Below, one piece after another: positions 6,792-7,756 of a stretch of 7,756 bases of DNA (positions are counted from its first letter, which is position 1; the number at the start of each line of letters is the position of its first letter). The DNA lies in assembly GCA_017556895.1 (NCBI GenBank), contig JAFYLX010000070.1, forward strand, positions 1 through 7,756, given 5' to 3'. Origin of the DNA: Bacillota bacterium. GTDB lineage: Bacteria; Bacillota_A; Clostridia; Peptostreptococcales; Anaerovoracaceae. A program made the translations under genes and the position numbers. The notes under the pieces were generated by a model that saw only the letters and a list, made by a program, of their open reading frames with translations, did no database searches and had not been told where the DNA came from.

Positions 6792-7756
6792 ATGAATCTA
6801 ATAAGTAAATTTACTGAGATATTTGAAGATTGTATAGATTACTACAAAGGGCTTGAACTTGAGGAATTTACGGCTTCAGAAGAAATAAATTGCAAAGAGG
6901 ATGGATGGAACAACATCCTTGCTCACGGAGATAATATGCAATTTATGAAGTACCTTTTAGAAGAAAAAGATATGAAGGGCAAGCTAAAACTAATATATAT
7001 TGACCCTCCGTTTTTCAGTAAGGCTACTTATGATGCCGTTATTCACCTGAAGACTTCAGATAGTGCTAAGACAAGTCCAATTAAGTACTTTGCTTACGAC
7101 GATACATGGCAGCATGACATGTCAGAGTACCTTAAGATGCTATGCAGAAGATTGTATCTTATGAAAGAATTGCTTGCAGATGATGGTACTATTTGGGTGC
7201 ATCTTGATTGGCATGTGGTTCACTATGTTAAAATTTTCATGGACGCCATCTTCGGTGAAGATAACTTTATAAATGAGATTATTTGGCACTATAAGTCCGG
7301 TGGCTCTGGAAAAAAACATTTTGCTCGTAAACACGATACAATTTTAGTTTACAGCAAGACTAAAAAGTACTATTTTGCACCTGCAAAAGAAAAATCATAT
7401 AACAGAGGTTTTAAGCCATATAGATTCAAGGGCGTTAAAGAATATAAGGACGACCTTGGTTGGTACACAATGGTTACTATGAAGGACGTTTGGAATGTGG
7501 ATATGGTGGGCAGAACGTCTTCTGAAAGGACTGGCTATGCAACGCAGAAACCAGAAGCTTTGCTAGAAAGAATCATCGAGGGTGCCACTGTAGAAGGGGA
7601 TTTATGTGCAGACTTTTTCTCAGGGTCAGGTACATTGGCAGCTACATGCGAAAAACTTGGCCGTAAGTGGATCTGCTGTGACGGAAGTTCACTTGCAACA
7701 TCAAGTACAATCAAGCGTCTATATCCTAAAAATGCATCAGTGAAGGTATATGAACA
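6792..7756 (+). CDS. Site-specific DNA methyltransferase (N6-adenine/N4-cytosine type), 3' end outside window
   Basis: This gene is open from ATG 6792 through the window edge without a stop, giving 321 complete codons plus two bases. It is a DNA methylase that would transfer a methyl group from S-adenosylmethionine to an exocyclic amino group of A or C. The catalytic motif IV is LIYIDPPFFSKATYD (67-81, DPPF at 71-74), followed by LLADDGTIWVHLDWHVVHYV (127-146) and the segment INEIIWHYKSGG (160-171). The motif X-like stretch TGYATQKPEALLERII (247-262) and SAM-binding motif I ADFFSGSGTLA (273-283) come later. Catalytic motif before SAM motif is the beta-class order seen in type III Mod proteins and many orphan methylases. 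Residues about 172-245 vary most in such proteins and probably hold target recognition. The protein could be nearly complete or could continue into another domain. No restriction partner is visible. The start has an acceptable RBS and lies 9 bases after ygiQ. The family is clear; the target base, target sequence and role are unknown. Confidence 0.88.
   Translation, partial: MNLISKFTEIFEDCIDYYKGLELEEFTASEEINCKEDGWNNILAHGDNMQFMKYLLEEKDMKGKLKLIYIDPPFFSKATYDAVIHLKTSDSAKTSPIKYFAYDDTWQHDMSEYLKMLCRRLYLMKELLADDGTIWVHLDWHVVHYVKIFMDAIFGEDNFINEIIWHYKSGGSGKKHFARKHDTILVYSKTKKYYFAPAKEKSYNRGFKPYRFKGVKEYKDDLGWYTMVTMKDVWNVDMVGRTSSERTGYATQKPEALLERIIEGATVEGDLCADFFSGSGTLAATCEKLGRKWICCDGSSLATSSTIKRLYPKNASVKVYE

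Noticed and set aside
7140..7334. Short - strand frame near the end of the window
   Set aside because: The + strand here encodes conserved methylase segments (LLADDGTIWVHLDW and INEIIWHYKSGG), so the opposite frame is a shadow.
6792..7756. Complete type III restriction-modification system
   Set aside because: Motif order matches Mod-type proteins, but the gene is cut by the window edge and no Res subunit is visible, so only a methyltransferase can be claimed.

Overview
The window is AT-rich DNA, all coding on the + strand, with strong AGGAGG-type ribosome binding sites, a lipoprotein-type substrate-binding protein and tightly packed genes. This points to a low-GC Gram-positive anaerobe (Firmicutes, most likely Clostridia). 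That assignment is an inference from gene content and codon use; no rRNA or other taxonomic marker is present.

Positions 1-4918 hold a complete four-gene ABC importer locus of the BMP/nucleoside type, in the order lipoprotein, double ATPase, permease, permease. It matches the bmpA-nupA-nupB-nupC locus of Lactococcus and yufNOPQ (nupNOPQ) of Bacillus. The lipoprotein captures nucleosides outside the membrane, two unlike permeases form the channel, and one ATPase with two fused nucleotide-binding domains powers uptake. A G/C-rich hairpin with a T-tract separates the lipoprotein gene from the other three. It probably acts as a leaky terminator, making binding protein in excess over the membrane complex. 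The last three genes are separated by 0 and 3 bases and are surely co-translated.

Positions 4919-4988 are a short intergenic region with a plausible promoter and a strong hairpin. After it comes a complete YgiQ-family radical SAM gene (4989-6782), widely conserved and of unknown biochemical function. Nine bases later begins a DNA methyltransferase gene (6792 to the window edge, 321 codons seen), cut off by the end of the window. It has the DPPF catalytic motif ahead of the FxGxG SAM motif, the beta-class order for N6-adenine or N4-cytosine methylases. No restriction, helicase or other defence gene is visible next to it, so whether it is an orphan or part of a system depends on sequence beyond the edge.

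Most of the window is ordinary core metabolism. The parts most worth following are the methyltransferase and what lies downstream of it, the extra cysteine cluster in the YgiQ protein, and the two intergenic hairpins. I found no rRNA, tRNA, CRISPR array, insertion sequence or recognisable riboswitch.
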